The notes beneath the pieces are model-generated. The model was not told the origin of the DNA, did no database searches, and saw only the letters and a program-made list of their open reading frames with translations. A stretch of 64,000 nt of DNA, from NCBI GenBank assembly GCA_008973525.1, contig WACJ01000187.1, positions 1 to 64,000 on the forward strand, written 5' to 3'. This document shows, piece after piece, positions 1 to 12,016 of this stretch. Position 1 is the first letter of the stretch. Each line of letters opens with the position of its first letter. Source of the stretch: Stenopsyche tienmushanensis (Eukaryota; Arthropoda; Insecta; Trichoptera; Stenopsychidae). A program made the position numbers and the translations under genes.

Positions 1-1
1 A

Positions 2-418
2 CCTTTGCATTCTGGTTGTAAAAATCCTGGTTCTGCCGGTACTCAAGGATCACCTGGAGGGCATGAACCAATTCATGAAGATGCTGATGCTCAAAGACCA
101 AAAAATGGTTAAATAACAATAATTTAATAAAATATTATCATATTAACGATTTGTTTTGATGAATTATTAATTTGAATGTATTTTTAGGACAAACAAAGTT
201 CAAAATCAAAAAACCATGGGCAGTTTGTTTAGGAGATAATAAAAAGATATGGAAAGAACAAGCTGCTAAAGGTAACGCAAACTCTTTTTCAGCAAAAATA
301 AAATCAACGATCCATTAATTATAAACGTGTCTGAACATTTACAGATGCAGAAGCGCGTGCACAAGCCCAAGCTCAAGCTCAAAAAGAAGATGATCCACCT
401 GTAACGGTTGAAGAATGA
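2..418 (+). CDS. 3' end of an unidentified gene, last three exons
   Basis: Three short exons splice in frame: about 2-107, 188-271 and 345-418, with GT-AG borders at each junction (donors at 108 and 272, acceptors ending at 187 and 344). The visible product is about 86 residues: a Gly/Pro/His-rich stretch (HSGCKNPGSAG), a basic Lys/Trp segment (KFKIKKPWAVCLGD) and an Ala/Gln/Arg repeat (RAQAQAQAQ) followed by an acidic tail ending TVEE and a TGA stop. The gene begins outside the window. I do not recognise the family and see no enzyme motif; the Ala-Gln repeat and acidic tail look like a flexible or helical cytoplasmic C-terminus. Codon use and clean splice sites make it a real gene rather than a chance reading. 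Confidence 0.72.
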
Positions 419-3400
419 TGTTCAAATTTTATATCGTCGTTATTAAAGAGATTTGTGAAAAAATAATACTCATTTATTATTCGAATAACAAACAGTATTT
501 AGCTAATTTGTATTATATAATCCAGATATGTAAATAATATTTGTATGAAGTTATTATGAACATGTACTTAACATGCAACAGTTCTAAAGCTGTAATATTT
601 TGTCTTTTTTTATCGTTAATTACGTCTCATATCTTGTGTTGTCTTTCCTATGATAAAATGCAATATTTCTCGTTATATTTGTAATTTCATTAGCGGCTAT
701 CATTTCGCACAATTTTAGCATTAAGTGTTGAGATTCACGCTTTTCAAATCAGATTAATTGCTGATTCGTTTGATGTACATAACGTGACGAATGCGTATTC
801 TTTACATTGTAAAGTGTACAAATTCTTTTTAGACGGCGAGCTTTGTAAACCAATCTTATATATTAACATTACATTGCGCCTTAATTTTTTAGATAGTAAT
901 GTAGATATCCCATGACTTGACTAACTAATAAAATGCTCTTCGGCTTTTGAATCTATTTAATTTAAAACAATTATATTATCACTATCGCGTGTTTGTAAAA
1001 TATGATATTCTTTTAAGAGAAATACAATACTAATAAATATACATATAAATGTGATTGTGTATTGCATGATGTATGTATATACGTATTTTGGTAATAGTTG
1101 CTTTATCTTATTTCGGCTAAAGGACAAAAATATCTAATTTTTCAATTCCATCAATAGTATAAAAGATTGTTCTAGTAAAAGTTGTAGAATATATGATAAT
1201 GAGTAAGAAATTCCAATAAGACATTATCAAGTGATCTGAGCAGTGCGTTTGTTTGAGACGAACACCAATAATACATAAGATTACTATAATAAATTGAAAT
1301 TGAGAAATGATTAAATTAGATGGATATGAATATATGTATGTAATTATTTTTCAATCTTGTGTTATATATAGCATTTACAAATATCGATATCACTTCTATA
1401 GCACTTCAATAAAGTGTGTCTTTTGTAAAATAAAAGTATTATTTCCGTAGAACTATTTTACTAACATTGAGACAAACAATTTGTCTTTAAAAGATCTGCA
1501 AATAAATTATGTATATTAGATTTGCTATTTTATGTACTTAGACAAAGATCATCTTTAACTCATTATAATATTGAATAATACATTATATTTGCTTACGTGT
1601 AATGAATAGATGCATAAATTCATATTAGTTGAACAAATTAAACTAAATATTCTGCAAAACGACGGAAACAAACTAAAAAATATTCTCAAAAACAGCTCTA
1701 CATAGGATCAGACGTCAATATGATTTAAAAAATATTAAGCGCCTCCGCTTTGTCTGCTTTTTATTCCATAATAAAGCCGATTTATTGAATTATTTTCTAG
1801 TCTATTTCAAACTGCCATTAAGTTGTTAAACCATAAATGCATAAACCGTATTAAATTTATCGTTGATAAATTCGCTTACTTAAAAAATTTAATCTAATGA
1901 ATATTAAGACCACATGCTCTTTTAACAACTAAAAATTATTTCACTTTACACAAATTAAAATACCAAAAACATTATTTCAAATAAAAATTATTACAGAATC
2001 AGACATTTAATACCTAAAATCTCTAGTCAATATACAAACAATCACATAATCCTTATTCATTTTATCTCAAAAATAATATATTCTCTTTCTTTTTGATGTT
2101 ATGATATGAATAAATATGCAAAATATTGTATAAAAATACTTATAAGACATGAATATGTATTATTATTGAGGTAAAAAGCTTTAATTCGAAAATGCTCTTA
2201 AATGAGATATAAAATGCTGTAAAAATGTATGTGAATTTTCTTGAATGTATATCCATTTAAAAATGGCACTTTATAAAAGTCTTATATTAAATAACTTATT
2301 TATTATTAAGTGAATCTATGATAAAGTCCAAAACGTAGTGTAATTCTCCAATTTTTCCGAAATTGGAAAGCCTTGACTTATACTTAAAACGTCGCCGAAA
2401 CGCGACGGCTGTAACATAAACAAAATAACAGCGCGCATACATGTTTCATTTCGCGTGTTTCGCTATGTAAAATAAATATCTTTACACGCCAATTTGATGA
2501 GGTCTCAATACAATTTCTGTTTGTATAAATCTTAAAATTATCACGACGACGAATTCAATCAAATAAACGCCTTCGTTTTTACGTTAAAAAGCACCGTCGT
2601 TATAAGCATTTTCACAAAAATTCTTTTGTAATAGATAGTAATATTTCAGTGTCCGTAAATTGTAATAAATGTGAGATAATTAAAAACTAATTTCTCGAAA
2701 TAATTCATATGTAAATGTGGAATACTTTGTGTTAAAATACGTTCTCAGTATAGATGTTTCAGTTAGAATATTTGAAGATATTTAACCCTTATGCTGTTTA
2801 GGGCAAATTTATTATGAGCACGCTCGGCGATTATAAGTCACAATTCCCTCATAATCATTAAAAGATGAATGTGTAAATGTATAACGCGATGAAGAATTTC
2901 CGCTTTGTCTTTAACGTGTCTCTTCAAACCTCTGTAGTTGATCAACGCAAGGTTACATGTTTACATAGACTGCATTTTATTTACGTGTAGTAACAATTTT
3001 TTCATTCAAATATAAATCGGTAGTAGTATTTCATAATAATATTGCATGCATTTTATAAGATGATTATTTGGCTACATTCAAATTGCAATGTACAGATTCA
3101 ATGTCATATAATTTTTTTTCAATTCAATATCTATCAAATGTAATAATCTATTTTCAGATCCTGAAAGAAGTCAGTCAAAAAGTATTGTGCATTATTTAGC
3201 AACGGGATTTAAAATTTTTGTTTTTTCTACCAAGTCAAAATATGCGCACAAGCGATATTAAGCATACGTGGGAAAAAATAATGAAAAATATAGACTGATT
3301 TCTTTCATTTTGCTCTAAAATTTATTGAGCATTTTGCACAATATTTTTTCAATAATAATTGTAACATATTTTTAAATTAAACATTTTTTGCATAGAATTA

Positions 3401-4573
3401 AAAAAAATATGATAAATTCAAAGAAATATTTATGAAAAATTCTTATTGCGCAACTGTATATCACTGCATCACAAGACGTACCTTTAGCATATTTCCTGTA
3501 GATGTGCCGTCCAAATTAAGAATGAAATCAAATGTGTCAAAAATAAACTATCTATAAAAGATATATTTTTCTTCTTTTGGTTTTAGAATGAATGTTTATA
3601 TACTTATTTTGTATTTTGGCTTGAGGGACCATTCTTACTAAGTTTGTTTATCAGCACATCTATTTCTATTCGGCTTTTATCTAATGACGAAATCTTATCC
3701 AAACGACAGAGAAAACTAATACGTTGTATAAATATAATGTTCCATAAGGCCCAAATAGGTATACGATGTGTTGGTAGATGGAATAGTTTAGTTTAGGTAC
3801 CACCAGCTGATCGGGAACATAGCTTTATTTAACTGTAGTGAGTAGAAACCTTAATATATTCAGTGTAATATAAAAATATATAATATGCATGTCCAATAGG
3901 TATTCTTACTAAAATTACGACTCCTCAAAACGTATAATTGGCATTCGGTATTTTAAATATGGAAACTGGTGTGGCGCAAATCGATTAATATAAGGTATAT
4001 AAAATAATATGTACCGTTAAATTTAATTATCTGAGCTTCGCTTTAAAAAAATGGAATAAACGTGAATCCTGCATTTGTATAATGACCAACTTACATATCG
4101 TGAAAAGGAAACGATCGATAAAGTGTATGAAATTCAGGCCTAAATAATATGTATCTGCGTACACTGAAACAAAAACAAATACTACTTTATTCCATCGTGA
4201 TTGCCATTGTAAAAATTCTACCGGTTCAGAAATCAACGTATAAGTAGTGTGCTCTTTAGTCGATAATGTGTATTTGAATTTAATTTGAAAATATTCATAT
4301 TTTTGTCAAAAAAATGGGCTGCAATCCAAAAAATTTACTTAAATGTTTGTAATTATATTTAACTGAATTATAAATATATTATCATGTAAATAAATCAATA
4401 TAAATCTAAATAAAACAACATTTTTATAAACCTCTGCATTTCTTCATTGCTATGAAAAGGTTTTGGTAGGATAGTACATTTTTGTCTGAAAGTTGGTACA
4501 AAGTACGTTCATAATCCTCGTTCTTCAAAGTGTCGTCGAACATGGAACACAAACGAGCACTTGTGTTCTAAAC
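419..4573. other. 3' UTR and AT-rich intergenic spacer
   Basis: Downstream of the stop at 416-418 the sequence is very AT-rich, with many possible polyadenylation signals (for example AATAAA-like words near 929 and 1029), so the 3' UTR end cannot be fixed. No reading frame here shows codon bias or a recognisable domain. No repeat boundary was recognised. Confidence 0.55.
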
Positions 4574-5040
4574 CAGTGTTCCCCAACCGGTGATCCATAG
4601 CCACTTTCCACCGAAATTTCAAGAAATTTGCCACGCAAAAATATTAAATCATACCATCTTCTTCTCCGTGCAGAAGTGAGATAGCTATCGAAAGAAAATG
4701 TTCTTTCGTGACTCTTTGAATTAAGAGAAGAAGCAAAACATTTTGTGAAAGAAAAACTTGGCCCTATGAGAACATTTTTTGGACGAGGAATGGATGAATA
4801 AACTCGCGTATATGGCAGACATATTTATTCTACTTAATGACCTTTCCAAGGGTTTTGTAAAAATATTTTTAAACTGAGAAATAAAGTCGATGCATTTAAA
4901 AAGAAACTGGTTTTTTTGGGATTGTCACGTACAAAAGAAGGATTTAGAAATGTTTCCACTTTTGCAAGAATTTTTAATTGTTGCTGACGTTTTTCCTTGT
5001 TGTGCAAGAGATGAGATGAATGATGTTGACTGTGCAAGAA
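4574..5040 (+). pseudogene. hAT transposase relic, ZBED5/SCAND3-like
   Basis: At 4574 the sequence CAGTGTTCCCCAACCGGTG matches the terminal inverted repeat style of ZBED/SCAND3-type hAT transposons. From about 4776 a frame reads FLDEEWMNKLAYMADIF and, after one in-frame stop near 4876, continues RNWFFWDCHVQKKDLEMFPLLQEFL to about 5010. Both blocks are characteristic of the hAT transposases related to ZBED5 and SCAND3. The N-terminal zinc finger, the catalytic acid blocks and the right terminal repeat are missing or unrecognisable, so the copy is dead and 3' truncated. The family call rests on motif recall, not on an alignment. Confidence 0.7.
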
Positions 5041-5248
5041 TTAAATGAAATACACAATGAAAGTAGGGAAGAAGACGCTGATAAAATCGTCAACACTTTG
5101 ATAATCAAAAATATTAATGAAGTCTTTATGTATCTTGACATTTAACTATCATGGATGAATATGATTCCAATGGAGAAAGTATATCTCAAGCACATAGGGC
5201 AATTGTGAAAGATGACATATTATAGAACTCTATTATTATTATTGTTGA

Positions 5249-5592
5249 CTAGTGATCACCCGGCATGCGTTACAATGCTACGTCTCGCATAACAAACTGC
5301 GTACACAAACAACATTTTTACTATGCCTATGTTATTCTCGCAAGTGTAAACAATAAGTTGACAAAGTTTTATTGCAATCGGATGAACAGTATGGCAGCGC
5401 ATTAAATACGGACAAACAAACATTGATTTTTATATGTTAGAAGACTATGCCTATGTTACTTGCGCAATCCTTAGCAATAAGTAGATGAAGTTTTACCATA
5501 ATCTGATGAACGGTATGGCAGCGCATTACATAAAAACAAACAAAGATTAATTTTTATATATCACATAAATAAATATTTTAATATAGGATTTT
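5249..5592 (-). mobile_element. Helitron-like non-autonomous element, copy 1
   Basis: Read on the minus strand the element ends ATGCCGGGTGATCACTAG followed by T, matching the CTRR end and A|T insertion habit of Helitrons. Inside are two partly duplicated units of about 100 bp containing TATATAAAAATCAATG, TTTGTTTGT and AATGCGCTGCCATAC. The same words occur on the plus strand near 49404-49500 and, 5' truncated, near 56530. No Rep/helicase coding is present. The 5' terminus is inferred from where the similarity fades. Confidence 0.5.
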
Positions 5593-5689
5593 TTACATTT
5601 TTATACATCCTCCACTTTCGAACATTCAACGAGGACATTTTCAGGAACCAATTGTGTGCAAAAGTCGAGGACCGCCTGTACGCAATTAA

Positions 5690-5994
5690 CACATTGACGC
5701 CGGGGGACGCGGAATCCGCGTGATCGATAATATTTGTATTGGAGCGGGGGACGCGTAATCCGCGTGATCAATAAACTTTGAATTGGAGCGGGGGACGCGG
5801 AATCCTTTAGTTTCTTTAATTATCAATATACTATAATATTCTAAATATCATTATGATTCTATTAACGTAAATTTTATCAAAATCGGTTCATTTGTTTCAA
5901 AGTTATGTTAAATTTACCAAATCCACTATTTTTTCCTACTGTTGACCCCGTTTTTTGGCGTTTTTTGCAATGATTTGACCCCGGCGGCAATGTG
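5690..5994. mobile_element. TTAA-flanked inverted-repeat element (piggyBac-type MITE)
   Basis: TTAA occurs immediately outside both ends (5686-5689 and 5995-5998). The left end CACATTGACGCCGGGG and the reverse complement of the right end, CACATTGCCGCCGGGG, match at 15 of 16 positions. The 305-bp body has no coding capacity. TTAA duplication plus short terminal repeats is the signature of piggyBac-superfamily non-autonomous elements. Confidence 0.8.
5702..5815. repeat. 44-bp tandem repeat, about 2.5 units
   Basis: GGGGGACGC recurs at 5702, 5746 and 5790 with an exact 44-base period, and units one and two are nearly identical. Each unit carries a near-palindrome ACGCGGAATCCGCGT. The third unit breaks off after GGGGGACGCGGAATCC. 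It lies inside the TTAA-flanked element. Confidence 0.9.
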
Positions 5995-6169
5995 TTAAAT
6001 ATATATTAAGAGAAAAAATAAGCCCAAAAAATTTGCAAGATTTTTTTCACTTTAATTTTTTTTCTTCTTCATTTGGGGTTGTTTTTTGCAACATCTTCCA
6101 AAAAAATCCTACAAATTTATTAAGTGATGTGTTAACCTAAAGAAAAAACTATATCAGATTTAAAAAATA

Positions 6170-6175
6170 TTTATT
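6170..6175 (-). terminator. candidate poly(A) signal of PRMT3
   Basis: AATAAA on the minus strand, 58 bases past the PRMT3 stop codon, is the nearest canonical signal in an AT-rich tail. Confidence 0.5.
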
Positions 6176-6232
6176 TGTACAATCATTTAGAATACAAATA
6201 CATCAAGCACCTTATTCGTTAAGCAAAAATGA

Positions 6233-7858
6233 TTAACTTAAAATATATTTATAAACTTTATTTAAAATGCAAATGTTAATTATCAATCCCCTGATGTCTG
6301 AAGTGTTTCTCCGGCACGTTAAACTTCCCGATAAGGTTTGACCTTTCTTCAATGGAATGGGCTCTTTCAAATAAAACACTGTCTGCTTCCAATGAGTCGG
6401 GGTACATTCCGGTCCGGTTGAAAACGAAACACTACTGGGTAAATCGAAGAATGTATCAAAGTAACCGACTAAAAATGTTAAATTGCCATCTTTTAAAACA
6501 TCTAATTCAAAAGCAGATGTAAAATTCACTGAGTTCGTCGTACATGTATGCATGTCTAAATCGAAAATCACCTTTGACGACGTTATCAAATGTGCTGAAT
6601 CGATAACATCTATACTCGCTTCTCTAATAACTTCACTTTTCATACAATTCATTTTAAAACCATAAACATCAGACCAAAAGCTTATGAGCTTTTTATGCGT
6701 TTCCATATCTCCGCTTCCGACTATACTTATATTACATCTATTAGGAAACAATTTACCACCACTTTTCAAGTAATTATTCCTCGCAAAGATTACACTATCA
6801 AGCATTCCTTCAAATAATAAAAAATATCCCATCCATTCGGATACAATAACGTCGAATTTTTCTGGTAAAGGGGTATCTTCCAATCGGCCTTTGATGACAG
6901 TAATTTTCTCATGTAGATCATTTTCCCTAATAATATCCATGGCATGATATACTATATCAGATTGATCAATGGCATAAATTTTAGAAGCACCCGCAGTAGC
7001 GGAAAACATTGATAATATACCAGTTCCGCATCCGAGATCGAGCACTGTTTGATTTTCAAAAAGACTTTTATTGTTTAATATCGCCGATCTATATGACTCG
7101 GTTCTGACTTTATCGGATAACATATCATGGTGTATACTGAAGTGAGCGTAAGTATTAAAATATCCATTGTCTTCTTCAATGTCCAGCATTCCAACGCAGG
7201 ATTTTTTTACAATCGGCCCTCCTGATTTATCGATTGAATCGTCGAGAACAATTCTTTGAACAGAACTTCTCATATTGTTTATATCTTTCATGGCCAATGC
7301 TAAAAGTGCATTTTTCTCTTTCACTTGAGATGTAAGTGATTGAATATTCTTTTGTAATTCCATAAAATGAGCTTCTGATAATGTAACTAGGCCATTTTCA
7401 ACATTTGCGTGAAATGATGCAGAATTATTCGAGCTTTCATTTAACGAATCGAAATCAAACATAAGCCATCCTTCATGACGCACTGGCTTCAAATATTTAT
7501 CATCGTCCCACAAAGCCTTAAACGCGGTCATAATAGCTACAGCATCAGGCTTAATTGTACGAATATAACCGATCATTTTAATGTATGAGTAGCAATCCAT
7601 TTGATGTTTAACTTTAAGTATTGTCAAATCGAAATTGTGTGCAGTCTTACAGTGATCGAGGGCAGCGTTAATGTCAAGAAATGTATCGGTACAAAACAGA
7701 CACTGTTCTTTAGATTCTTCCACCTCCATTTCTTTCCAATCGTCTTCTTGGAAGTCGTCTTCATCGCTGCTTAGATCTGGAAGTCCCTCCAAATCAGGTT
7801 CCTCGCCCTGACCCGTACTAGAGCTCTCCATGCTAGTTGATACAACCTCTCCTGACAC
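6233..7858 (-). CDS. PRMT3: protein arginine N-methyltransferase 3
   Basis: Encodes 541 residues in one exon, close to the human protein in length. PRMT3 is a cytosolic type I arginine methyltransferase that uses S-adenosylmethionine to make asymmetric dimethylarginine, with ribosomal protein RPS2 as its classic substrate. An acidic N-terminus is followed by the PRMT3-specific C2H2 zinc finger (C53, C56, H69, H74), then EEYLKPV-like linker text at 120-125. The SAM-binding motif VLDLGCGTG is at 272-280, the double-E loop SEWMGYFLLFEGML at 340-353 (catalytic E341 and E350), and the THW loop at 488-490. All key residues are present, so it should be active. The first Met (7858) precedes the acidic region and no upstream in-frame extension is needed. 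Lack of introns is unusual beside the intron-rich neighbour and could reflect intron loss. Confidence 0.97.
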   Translation of the reverse strand: MSGEVVSTSMESSSTGQGEEPDLEGLPDLSSDEDDFQEDDWKEMEVEESKEQCLFCTDTFLDINAALDHCKTAHNFDLTILKVKHQMDCYSYIKMIGYIRTIKPDAVAIMTAFKALWDDDKYLKPVRHEGWLMFDFDSLNESSNNSASFHANVENGLVTLSEAHFMELQKNIQSLTSQVKEKNALLALAMKDINNMRSSVQRIVLDDSIDKSGGPIVKKSCVGMLDIEEDNGYFNTYAHFSIHHDMLSDKVRTESYRSAILNNKSLFENQTVLDLGCGTGILSMFSATAGASKIYAIDQSDIVYHAMDIIRENDLHEKITVIKGRLEDTPLPEKFDVIVSEWMGYFLLFEGMLDSVIFARNNYLKSGGKLFPNRCNISIVGSGDMETHKKLISFWSDVYGFKMNCMKSEVIREASIDVIDSAHLITSSKVIFDLDMHTCTTNSVNFTSAFELDVLKDGNLTFLVGYFDTFFDLPSSVSFSTGPECTPTHWKQTVFYLKEPIPLKKGQTLSGSLTCRRNTSDIRGLIINICILNKVYKYILS

Positions 7859-8464
7859 TTAATTTGAGGTTATTAAACACATGGGTCGTTCAGTCTGTAG
7901 CTTTTGAGTTATGACCATGTCCTTCTTATAAAATTACGGTCAAATAATTGAGATTCAAAAATAATAAATAATATTACTAGCAATATTAAAACATTTTTAA
8001 AACGATTTTATATCAATATTATTTTTAATTAAAATATTTAATTCGTTACTAATCATACAATAAAATAATTTCGATATTTAATCTATATGTGTACATTTAT
8101 CTATTAAATCTAAAAGTTTCTAATATAATTAATTAATTTAACTTTAATAATCTTCAATTTTATATAGTATCATAATAAATAAACGCCAACGTTATAAATT
8201 CTCAAATTTAAAATCATAGTTCCTTTTTAAAAAATGATGTGATAATATTAAATTATGTATGACATTTTTTTTTTTTTTTTGTAGTATTTACCTCTTTCAA
8301 TCATTTAACAAAGCTTTTAATTTATTATTTATTTAACATATTGTATTTAAAATTGCTTTATTGTAATTTGCAATCAATAAAATATTAAAAGCTGTACAGG
8401 TCAACACTAATCTGTTACCATGACAATATTTCATTGTAAACATTTGACTATAAGATTTTAAACG
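7859..8464. promoter_or_regulatory. shared PRMT3/IFT80 intergenic region
   Basis: About 600 bp separate the two divergent start codons. The DNA is extremely AT-rich with a run of T near 8269-8280 and no convincing TATA box in a useful position for either gene. Head-to-head spacing of this size is compatible with a bidirectional housekeeping-type promoter; no specific factor site could be supported. Confidence 0.45.
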
Positions 8465-11395
8465 ATGAAGTTTAAAATATCTCAAGCCTCTGTACCCAAA
8501 CATAAAAGCTTAGTATCATGCATCAGTTGGAATAATACAGAAGAATTATTTTCTTGCGGGGATGATCACCTTTTGTTGAAATGGAATCTAGTAACAGGAG
8601 AATCAACGCCCGTTACTACATTACCAGATACATTTTTTCCAACTAGTCTTCATTTGTATCCCAAAGTTGGGTCGGGTATAAATACAAAGCAATCACAAGA
8701 AAATTTCCTACTTACTACAGCTGATGGAAGGTATTTTACAACAACAATATCCATTAAATGCTTTTATTAATAATGAAATGTGTATCAAAATAAATGTTTC
8801 AGATTTCATATAATAAATCAAAATGGACGTATAGAAAAATCTGTAAATGGTCATCAAGGAGCTTGTTTAGCGGGTCAATGGAGTGCTGACGGCTCTGGAT
8901 TTTTAACAGGTTCATGTTTTATTTATTTAGTTGCTAATAGTTCTGTACTATGCTTCATAAAACAATATGAATATGTTATAAACTATTTTAAATAGCTGGC
9001 GAAGACGGCGTATTGCGAGTATGGTCTAGAAGTGGACTCTCTCGTTCAGTTATTGCAAATGTAGGAGCTCCCATATACTGTGCAGTGTGGGGACCGACTG
9101 GGTCTTCCATACTTCACTCGCAATCAAATATTCTTGTAATAACTCATTTGCAAGGCAGTACAAGAACACTTCAAGTAATCTATTTACAAAGATATTATAA
9201 CATTTTTTTCTATATTAATCACAGAATTTGTTGACTTTATGTTTATTTTACATAGTGGAAAGGACACGATGCACTAATTCTATCAATTGCTTGGAATTGT
9301 ACAAATAATCTCATTCTCTCCGGCGGTGAAGATGGAATATATAAAGTATCGTTTATTATGTTATTTTTATATACCTTGTTTCAAATAAAACATGTTTTTT
9401 ACGTATCAAATACTTTTTAGACGTGGGATGTCTTCGGACAATTGTTATCGTGCAGTACAAAACACGATGGGCCAATAATGGCCGTAAGTTGGGCTCCAGC
9501 TGGTGACATGTTTGCAATAGCTGGATATAATCTTTTAAGACTATGTGATTTTACGGGGGTAACTTTTATAAAACGATTTTCATGGATATCCATTATAATT
9601 AGTTAATTTATAAATCATTACTTAAACAATTTTATTTCAGTGGTCTCACTGTTTAGAAAGGCCGTCTACCGGAAGTATTCAAAATTTATCGTGGTCTTCT
9701 GATGGAACTCAACTAGCCGTTGCTTGTGCTAATGGTCATGTATTATTTGCCCATATAATTCAAAGGTTCACTAAGTGTATTTTAAAACACCCGGTCCACT
9801 TTTTGCACGGGATATATATATTATATTAGTTAAGATTAAACAAGCTGTAATTAACCGATTTATTTTTTTACAGGCAAATGGATTGGAAAAATTATACTTG
9901 CACTTTAACTGGTAGAAAAACTATCACGATTACGGACGTATCTAATAGTACGACTGAACAGTTAGACTTTCCGAGTCGTGTTATACAAATGGCGATAGGT
10001 CACGGGCATCTTATTGTTGTAACAACAAAGCAATGTCATATTCACCCGTCTATAAGTTGGAATACACCTGTTATAATCGATTTAAAAGACGGGGTAGTTT
10101 ATACTTGCCTCATTTCTGAAAGGTTTTATTAAAACATATATAATAATCAGATGCAATAGTACTAAATGTTTTAAATAATCCAATTCGTTTCAGATGCTTT
10201 TGTTTAGTTGAGCGCTCTGGCATTAACGTTTATAGTTTCATGGGACGTTTACTTGCAAGTCCTCGCTGGGGATCAATGAGATTAGATACTCTTCCTAAAA
10301 CTTCTCTTTCATTAGGACCAGATATTCTAGCAGTGATTGATCAAAATGATACAAAATGTAAATTTATACTCTCAAATTCAATAGATTAAATTTAAATTAA
10401 TAACAGAATGGAAATATTACCTTTTTAGCTATTCACATATTTGAATTGCCTACCGGACTAGCTGTTCGAAGTTCATCTGATCATTCTGTTACTACCGTAA
10501 ATCATACAATGCCTGTATCAGAAATATGTTTAAGTCAAGCCGGTCCACCATCACAAAGACAACTCGCTTTGATTGATTTCAATAAAGATCTTTATGTTCT
10601 TTCAATAAGAGAAACCAAAATAAAATTTAATAAAATGGGTGATTATATTTTCTTTTCCATTTTTAATGGATCTTATTTCCAGCGTTAATAATTTTAATGT
10701 AAATAGCTGTGCAAGTTAGAGGAATGGCTTGGTGTGAAGAGGCTACTGTCCTTGTCGGACTTAAAGAAGGACGTCTTGTTATATTTGGTTCGCCACGAAC
10801 TCCGTCATTTTTTTCTCTCACGACGATTTATAGAGACGTCAGGTTGCATTCCAATATGTATTAAACGCATTTAATATTTTTTTAATTGTTTGTATTAACA
10901 TTTTCTACTATATTTTTAGCGATCTTGGAAAGAATCCTACGCTTGTACGAGCGGAGGAAAGCAGTGTAGTCATAAGACGGGGTGACGGATCATTATTACA
11001 TACTGCAATTTCACCATTTCCAATACTACTAGCAAAAAAAGTTGCAGCAAATCAATGGTCGCAAGCTTTAAAAGTGATCGTCTTTATTATCAAACTTATA
11101 TTTATTTATATTTAAAGACGCGTTTTAATATAATGTTTTAATACTATTTAGCTGTGTCGAGTTATAAAAGATGATACATTATGGGCGTGTCTTGCAGCGC
11201 TCGCATGGGAACACAAAGAACTTAATGTCGCCGAAGAGGCGTTTGCGATCATCCGACAACCACATCAAGTCGAATACATTCAGCAACTTCGGGTAAAAAT
11301 AAATTTGCTCTTATATCGATTATATATCGCGCTTTGCAAATGTTTTATATTGAATTTTAAATTTACAGAATCCTTCTTTATTGGAGACCAAGTGA
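8465..11395 (+). CDS. IFT80: intraflagellar transport protein 80, C-terminally short
   Basis: IFT80 is a WD40-repeat subunit of the IFT-B train that moves cargo into cilia; in insects this matters for ciliated sensory neurons and sperm. Thirteen exons splice in frame: 8465-8730, 8803-8909, 8996-9174, 9256-9345, 9421-9558, 9641-9765, 9874-10122, 10194-10357, 10429-10638, 10707-10842, 10920-11073, 11152-11292, 11369-11395; the sum is 1986 bases (661 residues plus stop). The N-terminus [20 protein letters not shown] matches the human start. WD-type blocks follow ([65 protein letters not shown]), then the second propeller ([18 protein letters not shown]) and the first part of the helical region ([19 protein letters not shown]). 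The human protein (777 residues) goes on for roughly 115 more residues of helical repeat; here the last exon encodes only NPSLLETK before TGA. Splice borders are by eye. Confidence 0.93.
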
Positions 11396-11452
11396 TTTTT
11401 ATAAACCAAATTTTAAAGTGTATAATGGACATGCAGGATAAGAGATGAAATA

Positions 11453-11458
11453 AATAAA
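11453..11458 (+). terminator. candidate poly(A) signal of IFT80
   Basis: AATAAA 58 bases after the early IFT80 stop, in a run of overlapping AATAAA-like words. Its position fits transcription ending soon after the short last exon. Confidence 0.5.
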
Positions 11459-12016
11459 GTATATATAAATAAAATAATGTTTTATATTTATGTATATACA
11501 TATTCTTAAACTAAATCACATTGCATCCTTCTTTTTTACCAATTGAAACGAACCATTTATTCAGGTTAGTAAGATAAATCTGAAATTTTACATGTTATAA
11601 AGTATATGAATATTTTAAATACGTAAGCAATTAGCAAATACAGACGTAAAATAAATAATTTGTTCGATAAAAGCAGCTTGATAATACATTTTTGTTTTGT
11701 AAAAATTGATTCAAATTTCCTATGCATTCCGTGTAAACTTTATTTAAAATGATCATCTTAAAAAACACTTTTTACATACAAATTTAAATAATAATATTAA
11801 GACTAGACTTATCCATCAATTACAAAAAGAAATTGTTCCAAATATATATTTTATTATCCTATTTGTGGAGTATTTATATGATATAAAATGCATTATTGGT
11901 AACGTTGATAAAAATATCGATTTGTCATTTACGCTTTGCAATGAGATCATAATTTGCATAAACTTTTGAATGACATATAATGTATATTTTGATAAACTTA
12001 TTTTATATTAAACGTG
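11459..12016. other. tail-to-tail intergenic region
   Basis: AT-rich DNA between the convergent ends of IFT80 and the Gln/Tyr-rich gene. No frame here resembles the missing IFT80 C-terminal helices. TTTATT words, which are poly(A) signals for the minus-strand gene, occur near 11848 and 11999. Confidence 0.5.

Noticed and set aside
2784..2960. TTAACCCTTATGCTGTTTAGGG as a piggyBac left end
   Set aside because: No inverted partner ending in AGGGTTAA was found nearby.
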